A DNA stretch of 14,475 nt. Origin: Gaiellales bacterium. Lineage in GTDB: Bacteria > Actinomycetota > Thermoleophilia > Gaiellales > F1-60-MAGs149. The position numbers were made by a program, and so were the translations under genes. Below, piece by piece: positions 1-9,175 of this stretch. How positions within the stretch are numbered: the stretch's first letter is position 1; each line of letters begins with the position of its first letter. Where the stretch lies: NCBI GenBank assembly GCA_030831375.1, contig JAURLF010000171.1, positions 1 through 14,475 on the forward strand, in the 5' to 3' direction. Below the pieces are notes generated by a model. That model saw only the letters and a list, made by a program, of their open reading frames with translations, was not told the DNA's origin and ran no database searches.

Positions 1-489
1 ACCGGCGCCGCCCGTCACGAGCACGGGGCGCTCGCCGCCCGGCTTGAGGCCGTTCGCCTCGAGCGCCATCAGCGCGAACATCGAGGTCAGCCCGGCGGTG
101 CCGACGGCCATCGCCTGGCGCGTCGTGATGCCCTCGGGGACGTGCACGAGCCAGTCGGCGCGCACCCGCTGGAGCTCCGAGAAGCCGCCCCAGTAGCGCT
201 CGCCCATGTGCCAGCCCGTGATCACCACGCGGTCGCCCTCGGCGTAGCGCGCGTCCGACGACTCGAGCACGGTTCCGGCGAGGTCGATGCCGGGGATGTG
301 CGGGAAGTTCCGGGCCAGGCGGCCCTTGTTGCCGTCGACGACGAGGCCGTCCTTGTAGTTGAGCGTGGAGTGCTCGACCTTGACCAGCACCTCGCCCTCG
401 GGCAGATCCGCGACGGGCACGTCCTCGATCGCGGCGCTCACGCCGTCGTCGGTCTCGCGCAGCATCAGCGCCTTGAAGGTGTCGGCCAT
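1..489 (-). CDS. acuI: AcuI/YhdH-type NADPH quinone/acrylyl-CoA reductase (partial)
   Basis: Zinc-independent medium-chain dehydrogenase/reductase of the YhdH/AcuI group; AcuI enzymes reduce acryloyl-CoA with NADPH, and relatives are annotated as quinone oxidoreductases. The first 163 residues are present and the gene runs off the left edge, so most of the nucleotide-binding domain is missing. Visible family marks are LNYKDG (43-48), PGIDLAGTV (66-74), TGWHMGE (91-97), the GTAG turn (130-133) and VTGGAG (158-163), the start of the Rossmann glycine loop. The ATG at 489 has an upstream GGGGAG and matches the usual family N-terminus. A TAGGCT box lies at 520-525 on the same strand. Family assignment is strong; the physiological substrate is not decided by the sequence. 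The gene follows nrdJ on the same strand but is separated from it by a hairpin. Confidence 0.88.
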   Translation of the reverse strand, partial: MADTFKALMLRETDDGVSAAIEDVPVADLPEGEVLVKVEHSTLNYKDGLVVDGNKGRLARNFPHIPGIDLAGTVLESSDARYAEGDRVVITGWHMGERYWGGFSELQRVRADWLVHVPEGITTRQAMAVGTAGLTSMFALMALEANGLKPGGERPVLVTGGAG

Positions 490-519
490 CTCGCTCTCCC
501 CGGAGTCGGACTGCGGCGA

Positions 520-525
520 AGCCTA
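520..525 (-). promoter_or_regulatory. possible -10 box for the acuI-like gene
   Basis: TAGGCT on the minus strand, 30 nt upstream of the ATG at 489. This leaves a leader of about 24 nt that contains a GGGGAG ribosome-binding site. The same hexamer occurs just before the gene at 6176. No convincing -35 is visible, so this rests on the -10 box and its position only. Confidence 0.3.
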
Positions 526-563
526 CGCGCTGGCGCGGGCCCGTGCGATGGTCCGCCGAACGG

Positions 564-591
564 CGACGGGGCGCCCGCAGGCGCCCCGTCG
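564..591 (-). terminator. strong GC hairpin after nrdJ
   Basis: A perfect 12-bp inverted repeat, CGACGGGGCGCC (564-575) and GGCGCCCCGTCG (580-591), closes a CGCA tetraloop. It lies about 30 nt past the nrdJ stop and upstream of the acuI-like ATG. There is no T-tract, as is common for terminators in very GC-rich genomes. It probably ends the nrdJ transcript and insulates the next gene. Hairpin certain; function inferred. Confidence 0.7.
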
Positions 592-619
592 GGTTCCGCT
601 CAGCTGCTCGCGCGGCGGC

Positions 620-4159
<3,540 letters not shown>

Positions 4160-4165
4160 CCTGCG

Positions 4166-4171
4166 CTCCTT
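4166..4171 (-). promoter_or_regulatory. nrdJ ribosome binding site
   Basis: AAGGAG on the minus strand, six nt before the ATG at 4159. It fixes the nrdJ start within a frame that stays open for about 1.8 kb further upstream. Confidence 0.75.
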
Positions 4172-4199
4172 CTGGTCCACCCCATCGGTGGCTGTCCGA

Positions 4200-4205
4200 A
4201 TCCTA
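4200..4205 (-). promoter_or_regulatory. possible nrdJ -10 box
   Basis: TAGGAT on the minus strand, in the context CCTAGGAT, about 40 nt upstream of the nrdJ ATG. A TTGACG lies at 4228-4233 but 22 bp away, longer than a normal sigma-70 spacer, so the pairing is doubtful. The same CCTAGGAT recurs at 7997-8004 upstream of the peptidase gene. I saw no cobalamin riboswitch or NrdR box in this 171-bp gap. Confidence 0.35.
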
Positions 4206-4317
4206 GGTCCCGCGCACTCGACGGGGACGTCAAAGGTAGCGTCCGCATCGGACGGCACCGACTTGACGACGCGGATCGCGCCGCCGAGCCGGTTCGCAGG
4301 CTGCCGGCACGGGCTGG

Positions 4318-4323
4318 TACGGT
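4318..4323 (+). promoter_or_regulatory. -10 box for a leaderless transcript
   Basis: TACGGT ends seven nt before the ATG at 4331, so transcription from it would begin at or next to the start codon. There is no Shine-Dalgarno sequence before this ATG, which fits a leaderless mRNA. The -35 is weak: TTCGCA at 4293-4298 with a 19-bp spacer. Confidence 0.45.
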
Positions 4324-4330
4324 GCCGCGC

Positions 4331-5176
4331 ATGGGCCGCATCCGCCTCGGCTTCCGCTTCGCCGGCGCGAGCTGGCGGATCGTGCGCGGCGAGCCGAGCC
4401 TCGTCGCCTTCCCGCTTCTCAGCGCCGCCTTCGCGATCGCCTACACCCTGCTCGTGGTGCTGCCGATCGGGATCGGCGGCTTCCTCGCCGTCGGCGACGC
4501 CAGCTGGCTCGGCTGGGTGCTGCTCGCGATCCTGCTCCTCGGCGCCTCGATCGGCGCGACGTTCTTCGGCGTCGCCGCGGCGCACAACGCGTCCGAGGCG
4601 ATGGACGGCCGCGACCCGACCCTCGGCGGCGGCCTGCGCGTCGCGCGCTCGCGACTCGGCGTGATCGTCCAGTGGGGCCTCGTCAGCGCCACCGTCGGCC
4701 TCGTCCTGCAGATCCTCGCGGACAAGCTGGGAGGCGTCGGTGGCGCGCTCGTGCAGGGCCTCGGCGGTCTCGCGTGGGGCATCGCCAGCTTCTTCGCCCT
4801 GCCGATCCTCGCGCTCGAGGGTCTCGGCCCGTTCGACGTGCTGAAGCGCTCCGCGGGCGTCGTGCGCGAGCGCTGGGGCGAATCCCTGGCCGGTGGCGCG
4901 GCGATCGGCGTCGTGTCCCTGCTCGGCGTCCTCGCGGCGCTGGCCCTCGCCGTCCCGGGCGCGATCCTGTGGGCGAACGGCACGTCCGCCGTGGGCATCC
5001 CGCTGGTGGTCGTCGGGATCGGCCTGCTGCTCGTGACGCTCGTGGTCAGCCAGATCGTCAACGCGGTCTTCCGCGTGGTCGTGTACCGCTACGCCACGAC
5101 GGGGGCGGTCGCGCCCGGCTTCGACGCGGCCGAACTCGAGCAGGTCTTCCACCCGCGCCGCGCGGGCCGCATCTAG
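4331..5176 (+). CDS. DUF6159-type multi-pass membrane protein
   Basis: A 281-residue integral membrane protein of unknown function. The opening (charged GRIRLGFRF, then SWRIVRGEPSL and FPLLS at 27-31) and the central LEGLGPFDVLKRSAGVVRER (162-181) resemble the DUF6159 family as I remember it. About six hydrophobic segments are visible, near residues 24-53, 59-86, 110-130, 143-165, 186-212 and 220-246. A short polar, basic tail (HPRRAGRI) ends the protein. The ATG at 4331 is preferred because a -10-like TACGGT precedes it by seven nt and the family-like N-terminus begins there. The stop codon is interlocked with that of the converging dehydrogenase gene. No catalytic motif is seen; a transport or envelope role would be a guess. 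Confidence 0.85.
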   Translation: MGRIRLGFRFAGASWRIVRGEPSLVAFPLLSAAFAIAYTLLVVLPIGIGGFLAVGDASWLGWVLLAILLLGASIGATFFGVAAAHNASEAMDGRDPTLGGGLRVARSRLGVIVQWGLVSATVGLVLQILADKLGGVGGALVQGLGGLAWGIASFFALPILALEGLGPFDVLKRSAGVVRERWGESLAGGAAIGVVSLLGVLAALALAVPGAILWANGTSAVGIPLVVVGIGLLLVTLVVSQIVNAVFRVVVYRYATTGAVAPGFDAAELEQVFHPRRAGRI

Positions 5177-6111
5177 CCCCGGTCGAGCAGCGCCAGCACC
5201 TCGGCCGCGCAGTGCGCGACCAGTGCGGCCTCTGCCCCGGGCGTGGCGTCCGCGACGTGCGGGGTGAGCACCACGTTCGCCAGGGCACGCAGGGCCTCCG
5301 GCACGTGCGGCTCGTCGGCGAAGACGTCGAGGCCGGCGCCGCCGAGTCGCCCCGCGGCGAGGGCCGCGATCAGCGCCTCCTGGTCGACGACGCCGCCGCG
5401 CGCCGTGTTGACGAGCACGGCATCGGCGCGCAGGAGCCCGATCCGGCGCGCGTCGATCAGCCCGCGTGTCTCGTCGGTCAGCGGGCAGTGCAGGCTGACG
5501 ATGTCGGCCCAGCCGAGCAGCTCGTCGAGGTCGAGGTGGCGGATCCCGAGCCCCGCCTCCAGGGCCGGGTCGAGACGGCGCGGCGTGGCGTAGGCGAGCT
5601 CGGCGTCGAAGCCGCGCGCGCGGCGCGCGAAGGCGCGCCCGATCGCGCCGAGCCCGACGATCCCGATCCGCGCGCCGTGCACGTCCGCGCTCGGCAGCGG
5701 CAGGTAGCCGTCCGCCTCCCACGCTCCGGCGCGCACGAGCCGGTCGTTCTCCGCGATCCGGTGGCGGACCGCGAGGACCAGCCCGATGGCGTGGTCGGCG
5801 ACGGCCTCCGCGTTGGCGCCGACCGGCCAGACGAAGCGGATGCCGCGCGCCGCGAGCAGGTCGCGGTCGATCCCGTCCACGCCGACGCCGAAGTTGACCA
5901 CGCAGCGCAGCGCCGGCATCCGCTCGAGCAGCGCCGCGTCGACCGTCTCCCCGAACGTCCAGATGCACCAGGCGCGGGCGAGCGACTCGGCGTCGGAGCG
6001 CGCGAGCACGGGCCCGTCGGTGAAGCGCACGTCGCAGCGCTCGGCGACGCGGTCGAAGAGCCCACCGGAAAGCCGGTAGCGGGCGAGCAGGAGCGGTCGC
6101 TCAGCCGCCAT
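5173..6111 (-). CDS. D-isomer-specific 2-hydroxyacid dehydrogenase
   Basis: NAD(P)-dependent oxidoreductase of the D-2-hydroxyacid dehydrogenase family (phosphoglycerate, glyoxylate/hydroxypyruvate and lactate dehydrogenases). At 312 residues it has normal length for the form without an ACT domain. Visible marks are VGVDGID (76-82), the dinucleotide loop GLGAIG (153-158), HCPLTDETRGLID (208-220), NTARGGVVD (235-243) with the substrate/catalytic Arg238, DEP with Glu267, and LTPHVADAT (282-290) with the catalytic His285. The glycine that usually follows the histidine motif (HxGG or HxAG) is replaced in HVADAT, a mild deviation. The extra C-terminal serine-feedback domain of long SerA is absent, so a general 2-hydroxyacid or glyoxylate-type substrate is more likely than SerA. 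The start at 6111 lacks a clear ribosome-binding site and lies inside a possible 12-codon upstream ORF. Confidence 0.93.
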   Translation of the reverse strand: MAAERPLLLARYRLSGGLFDRVAERCDVRFTDGPVLARSDAESLARAWCIWTFGETVDAALLERMPALRCVVNFGVGVDGIDRDLLAARGIRFVWPVGANAEAVADHAIGLVLAVRHRIAENDRLVRAGAWEADGYLPLPSADVHGARIGIVGLGAIGRAFARRARGFDAELAYATPRRLDPALEAGLGIRHLDLDELLGWADIVSLHCPLTDETRGLIDARRIGLLRADAVLVNTARGGVVDQEALIAALAAGRLGGAGLDVFADEPHVPEALRALANVVLTPHVADATPGAEAALVAHCAAEVLALLDRG

Positions 6112-6139
6112 CGCACGTGACCGGCCCTGCGATCGGCAT
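6101..6139 (-). CDS. possible leaderless 12-codon upstream ORF
   Basis: ATG at 6139 reads MPIAGPVTCDGG and stops with TGA at 6101-6103, overlapping the start of the dehydrogenase gene (ATG at 6111) in another frame. Its ATG follows a TACGCT box by exactly seven nt, so it could be translated from the very 5' end of the mRNA and carry ribosomes to the dehydrogenase start, which has no Shine-Dalgarno of its own. The ORF is short and could be chance. Confidence 0.2.
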   Translation of the reverse strand: MPIAGPVTCDGG

Positions 6140-6146
6140 GCGGGCC

Positions 6147-6152
6147 AGCGTA
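6147..6152 (-). promoter_or_regulatory. possible -10 box for the dehydrogenase transcript
   Basis: TACGCT on the minus strand. It predicts a transcript beginning near 6139, leaving a 28-nt leader before the dehydrogenase ATG. Eleven base pairs separate it from the opposing TAGGCT of the SEC-C gene. No -35 was recognised. Confidence 0.35.
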
Positions 6153-6163
6153 CCGCAGGCCGC

Positions 6164-6169
6164 TAGGCT
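6164..6169 (+). promoter_or_regulatory. -10 box for leaderless SEC-C gene
   Basis: TAGGCT ends six nt before the GTG at 6176, with no Shine-Dalgarno in between. This is the spacing expected for a leaderless mRNA. It supports GTG 6176 as the true start. Confidence 0.45.
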
Positions 6170-6175
6170 GCGCCC

Positions 6176-6657
<482 letters not shown>

Positions 6658-6658
<1 letters not shown>

Positions 6659-6695
6659 CGGCTCCGAGGCCGCCGGCGTGGCGCCCCGGAGCCGT
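6658..6695. terminator. hairpin between converging genes
   Basis: Nine-bp perfect inverted repeat ACGGCTCCG (6658-6666) and CGGAGCCGT (6687-6695) with a 20-nt GC-rich loop. It begins on the last base of the SEC-C gene stop codon and ends eight bp before the peptidase gene stop. It could terminate both converging transcripts. There is no T-tract on either side. Confidence 0.6.
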
Positions 6696-6703
6696 CGGCA
6701 TCG

Positions 6704-7777
6704 TCAGAGGATGCGCTTGCCGAACGCGAGCCGGTCGGCGTAGTAGCCGGTGTCCCAGCGGGCCAGCGCGACGCCCTGCCCGGAGGAGTGGATGAAGAGC
6801 TGCGGCGAGATCGCCATGCTCATGTGGTTGATGCCCCCGTGGGCTGCGGCCAGCCCGCCCGGGCCGAACAGGAGGATGTCCGCGGGCGCGATCGCCTCAC
6901 GGGGCAGCCGCTGATTGCGCTTGGCCGTCCGGGCCATGTCGAAGGTGGTGCGCCCGCCGAAGTTCTTCGCGGCGTGCTTCGGCGACGTGGGATCGAGCGC
7001 CAGGACGCGCCACGCAAAACCGGAGCAGTCGAAGCCGCCGGCCGTGTTCGCCCCGAACAGGATCTGCGGCTGCTCGGAGGTGCCACCCCACACGTACGGC
7101 ATACCGATGAAGTCGAACGCACGCTGGATCGCGTCGTGCTGCGGACCCGTCGTCTGCGGGACCTGGGCGAGCAGCTCGACCGTGTCGATTGCGGCCTGCT
7201 TCTCCCAGCCGCCCCACTGCACCACGACCGCGGCGGACCAGATGGCGTCGCCGCGCGAGGCCTGCTCGTACCACGCGTGCTCCTTGGCGTCCTCGGACTG
7301 GTCGAGATTCGTGCGCAGCCGCATCAGCCGGGCGACGATCTCGGTGCCGAGCCCGGGCCGTACCACGTAGCCCGCATTCGCCACCAGCTCCTCGGCGCGC
7401 GCGGCGGTCGCCTGCATCCCGGCCGCCTTCACGAAGGCGGCGTTGACGTCGCCCATCGTCACGGGCTGGCCGGCGGGGATCTGGCGGGTCCGCTTGGCGG
7501 TCTTCGGCAGCACCGCCTTCACGAAGGCCTGCAGAGCCGGGCCGTCGAGCGGATCGTCGGGGCGCAGCGTCTCGGCGGTCTCACCGGGCATCTTCCCGGA
7601 CGCGAGCAGCACGGAGACCGCGCTCCGATGCAGGTTGCGCCCCTCGAAGGGCAGCGTGGCGACGGCACGGGCCGGCTTGCGCTTCTTCTTCTTGCGCTTC
7701 GCGTCCGCCACCCCCGTGAAGGCGATGAGCGCCACGAGGACCAGGGCGGTGATGCGGGTGATGCGGTTCGAAGTCAT
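6704..7777 (-). CDS. secreted NlpC/P60-family cell-wall peptidase
   Basis: Predicted exported peptidoglycan endopeptidase of 357 residues. Residues 1-26 form a signal peptide (basic start, hydrophobic ALVLVALIAF, likely cleavage after ADA at 24-26), followed at once by a polybasic KRKKKKRK run. Residues about 45-160 contain two LxPxDPL-like helical stretches loosely resembling S-layer-homology repeats; I do not assign them. The NlpC/P60 domain covers about 212-345: MPYVWGG (226-232), FDCSGF with nucleophile Cys251, INHMSMAI with His318, and FIHSS with His330 as the third polar residue. This catalytic set suggests hydrolysis of stem-peptide bonds, probably D-Glu to diamino acid. GGAGAG just before the ATG at 7777 may be the ribosome-binding site. 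The gene lies behind a 316-nt AT-rich, hairpin-rich region on the hisA strand, so it may have its own regulated leader. Confidence 0.9.
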   Translation of the reverse strand: MTSNRITRITALVLVALIAFTGVADAKRKKKKRKPARAVATLPFEGRNLHRSAVSVLLASGKMPGETAETLRPDDPLDGPALQAFVKAVLPKTAKRTRQIPAGQPVTMGDVNAAFVKAAGMQATAARAEELVANAGYVVRPGLGTEIVARLMRLRTNLDQSEDAKEHAWYEQASRGDAIWSAAVVVQWGGWEKQAAIDTVELLAQVPQTTGPQHDAIQRAFDFIGMPYVWGGTSEQPQILFGANTAGGFDCSGFAWRVLALDPTSPKHAAKNFGGRTTFDMARTAKRNQRLPREAIAPADILLFGPGGLAAAHGGINHMSMAISPQLFIHSSGQGVALARWDTGYYADRLAFGKRIL

Positions 7778-8005
7778 CTCTCCACTCGACGGTTAGGAGT
7801 CTCAGTATCTGACTGAGGGCAGAACCCTCTGGCAGGGTCGAGACTGTACGGGCACCCCCACTCTAGCTGCAAACTCCAGGCGGTTGCGTTTTCGTAAATC
7901 CCTCAACCGAAGCCTAAGGGTGTCCCCCATTTTTGGTTCTAATAAACGCTTTGCTCCGCCAAACCACCACGTAACAGATCCGTCACGGCCGAGGCGATCC
8001 TAGGC
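7778..8005 (-). promoter_or_regulatory. AT-rich structured leader of the peptidase gene
   Basis: Non-coding stretch. A hand count gives about 50% GC over 7861-8080, against roughly 70% around it. Read on the minus strand it can form CGGTTG/CAACCG (7904-7909 with 7881-7886), ACCCT/AGGGT (7834-7838 with 7824-7828), CTCAGT/ACTGAG (7812-7817 with 7801-7806) and an outer AGTCTC/GAGACT (7840-7845 with 7798-7803). The outer pairing shares bases 7801-7803 with the CTCAGT hairpin, so the two compete. A CCTAGGAT resembling the nrdJ promoter lies at 7997-8004. I recognise no known riboswitch class. Confidence 0.35.
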
Positions 8006-8080
8006 AAAAAGTCTCAAGTCATGCCGCAGATATCTGAGCCTGAACCTTAATGAATAGTCTTAGTCCGAACTTGAGACTAT
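8006..8080 (-). terminator. terminator-like element with alternative pairing after hisA
   Basis: Thirteen nt past the hisA stop, on the hisA strand. AGTCTCAAGT (8069-8078) pairs perfectly with ACTTGAGACT (8010-8019), whose last T starts a run of five T's (8006-8010), as in a factor-independent terminator but with a 49-nt loop. The same first arm, as ATAGTCT (8074-8080), can instead pair with AGACTAT (8054-8060) across a 13-nt loop. The two foldings exclude each other. Repeats are seen directly; terminator or attenuator function is inferred. Confidence 0.45.
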
Positions 8081-8093
8081 CGCGGGACGTGGC

Positions 8094-8849
8094 TCAGGCA
8101 GCGGCGTCGAGCAGCTCGCGCAGGAGCGACGGGTCGTCGAGCAGCGCACGTCCGACCACGGCCCCGGCGCAGCCGAGCGCCCGCACGGCCCGTACATCCC
8201 CCGCCGTGGTCACCCCGCCGGCCGCGATCACGCCGCTGCCGCCGTCCACCGCCTCCAGCACCGCGGCCAGCAACTCGAGGTCGGGGCCGGCGAGGGTCCC
8301 GTCGCGGTCGATGCCCGTGACGAGGAGGTGGCCGACGCCGAAGTCCGCGAGATCTCGCGCAGCCCGTTCCACGGGGATCCCGGCGTCCTCAACCCAGCCG
8401 CTGATGCGTACCGATCGTTCGCGGCTGTCGATCGCGACGCTGATCCTGCTGCCGTGGCGCTGAAGCAGCGCGGCCAGGAGATCGCGGTCCCGGAACGCCA
8501 TGGTGCCGATCAGGACGCGGTCCACGCCGTCGGCTATGAGCCGGTCCACGGCCTCGGCGCTGCGCAGGCCGCCTCCGACCTGCAGGAGCGCTCCCGCCGG
8601 CTTGTCGGCGGCGATGCGGGCGACCAGTGCCCGGTTGGGGTCGTCGGGCGTCCCGGTGCGGGCCGCGTCGAGGTCGATGACGTGCAGGGCGCGCGATCCG
8701 GCCCGCCAGACGGCGGCGGCGCGCTCCAGGGCGTCGTCCTGCTCGCTGGTGAGCAGCTGGTCGAACTGCCCGTGCAGGAGGCGCACGGCGCGTCCGTCCA
8801 CGAGGTCGATGGCCGGGTACAGGAGGAAGTCTTCGCGCGCTGTCGTCAT
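8094..8849 (-). CDS. hisA: ProFAR isomerase HisA
   Basis: Phosphoribosylformimino-5-aminoimidazole carboxamide ribotide isomerase, the fourth step of histidine synthesis, an Amadori rearrangement in a (beta/alpha)8 barrel. The 251 residues match the family length. The two catalytic aspartates are present: Asp15 in PAIDL and Asp141 in AIDSR (equivalent to Asp8 and Asp127 of Thermotoga HisA). Phosphate-binding parts are VGGGLR (91-96), DRDGT (181-185) and AAGG (214-217). The paralogous hisF lies in the rightward operon. Unlike most actinobacterial clusters, hisA is divergent from the rest; its ATG sits one base from the palindrome at 8851-8868, with no Shine-Dalgarno, so its mRNA should be almost leaderless. 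The dual HisA/TrpF form PriA is known in actinobacteria; I cannot exclude that activity from sequence alone. Confidence 0.95.
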   Translation of the reverse strand: MTTAREDFLLYPAIDLVDGRAVRLLHGQFDQLLTSEQDDALERAAAVWRAGSRALHVIDLDAARTGTPDDPNRALVARIAADKPAGALLQVGGGLRSAEAVDRLIADGVDRVLIGTMAFRDRDLLAALLQRHGSRISVAIDSRERSVRISGWVEDAGIPVERAARDLADFGVGHLLVTGIDRDGTLAGPDLELLAAVLEAVDGGSGVIAAGGVTTAGDVRAVRALGCAGAVVGRALLDDPSLLRELLDAAA

Positions 8850-8850
8850 T

Positions 8851-8868
8851 GTGTTAGCATGCTAACAC
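8851..8868. promoter_or_regulatory. perfect 18-bp palindromic operator with overlapping divergent -10 boxes
   Basis: GTGTTAGCATGCTAACAC is its own reverse complement over all 18 bases and sits exactly one base from the ATG of hisA (8849, minus) and one base from the ATG of the TrpR-like gene (8870, plus). Each strand carries TAGCAT (8855-8860 plus; 8864-8859 minus), a good -10 box nine nt before each start, so both transcripts would have leaders of only about two nt. Compared with the E. coli trp operator (GTACTAGTTAACTAGTAC), GT and TAG fall at the same half-site positions (10 of 18 bases). The obvious binder is the adjacent TrpR-fold protein. Confidence 0.85.
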
Positions 8869-8869
8869 G

Positions 8870-9175
8870 ATGAAACAGTCTCCGGAGCCCACCTGGCGCA
8901 CCCCGGCCGTCGAGCAACTGGCCGACGCCCTCGCCGCGATCGACGATCGCGAGGAGATGCTCGCATTCCTGCGCGACGTCTGCTCGTTCACCGAGCTCGG
9001 TGCCCTCGCCCAGCGCCTCGAGGTCGCGCGCCTCGTCGACAGCGGCCTGCCCTACGCCGAGGTCGCCAAGCGACTGGGCGCGTCCACCGCAACCGTCACG
9101 CGCGTCGCGCAGTGGCTCCGCCACGGCGAGGGCGGGTATCGGCTTGTGCTCGACCGGCTCGGAGGCCCCGCGTGA
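8870..9175 (+). CDS. TrpR-fold transcriptional regulator, YerC/YecD type (putative His repressor)
   Basis: A 101-residue DNA-binding protein of the TrpR-related YerC/YecD family. Clear family marks are ELGALAQRLEVARLV (42-56) and the helix-turn-helix YAEVAKRLGASTATVTRV (62-79), followed by the usual GEGGYRLVLDRL end (86-97). It is the first gene of the his operon and overlaps hisG by four bases (GTGA). It starts one base after a perfect palindrome that it probably binds, repressing both itself with the operon and divergent hisA. TrpR-family histidine regulators (called HisR) have, as I recall, been proposed in other Gram-positive bacteria, which fits this position. The ligand, presumably histidine or a pathway product, cannot be read from the sequence. 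The start is fixed by the promoter: no Shine-Dalgarno, and the palindrome blocks any longer form. Confidence 0.92.
   Translation: MKQSPEPTWRTPAVEQLADALAAIDDREEMLAFLRDVCSFTELGALAQRLEVARLVDSGLPYAEVAKRLGASTATVTRVAQWLRHGEGGYRLVLDRLGGPA

Noticed and set aside
4160..4330. Cobalamin riboswitch or NrdR boxes before nrdJ.
   Set aside because: The gap is only 171 bp including the opposing promoter, and no B12-box-like or NrdR-box-like sequence was found.
4160..5968. Very long open frame continuing upstream of nrdJ on the minus strand.
   Set aside because: It has no NrdJ similarity, runs antisense through a clear membrane protein gene and into the dehydrogenase gene, and nrdJ has a good ribosome-binding site at its ATG; it reflects high GC content.
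7800..7858. GGGGTGCCC and CTGAGA on the minus strand, reminiscent of a TPP riboswitch.
   Set aside because: The second half of the TPP aptamer (the CCTGATCTGGAT-like block) is absent and the downstream gene is a wall peptidase, not a thiamine gene.
7938..7947. CArG-like CCAAAAATGG box on the minus strand (near 7928-7937).
   Set aside because: A eukaryotic SRF motif with no meaning in this bacterial context; just part of the AT-rich stretch.
7778..8093. c-di-AMP (ydaO) riboswitch before the NlpC/P60 gene.
   Set aside because: Expected from the gene type, but the conserved GGGGAACC-like and GGGGTGAATC-like boxes are not visible by eye; left as a search to run.
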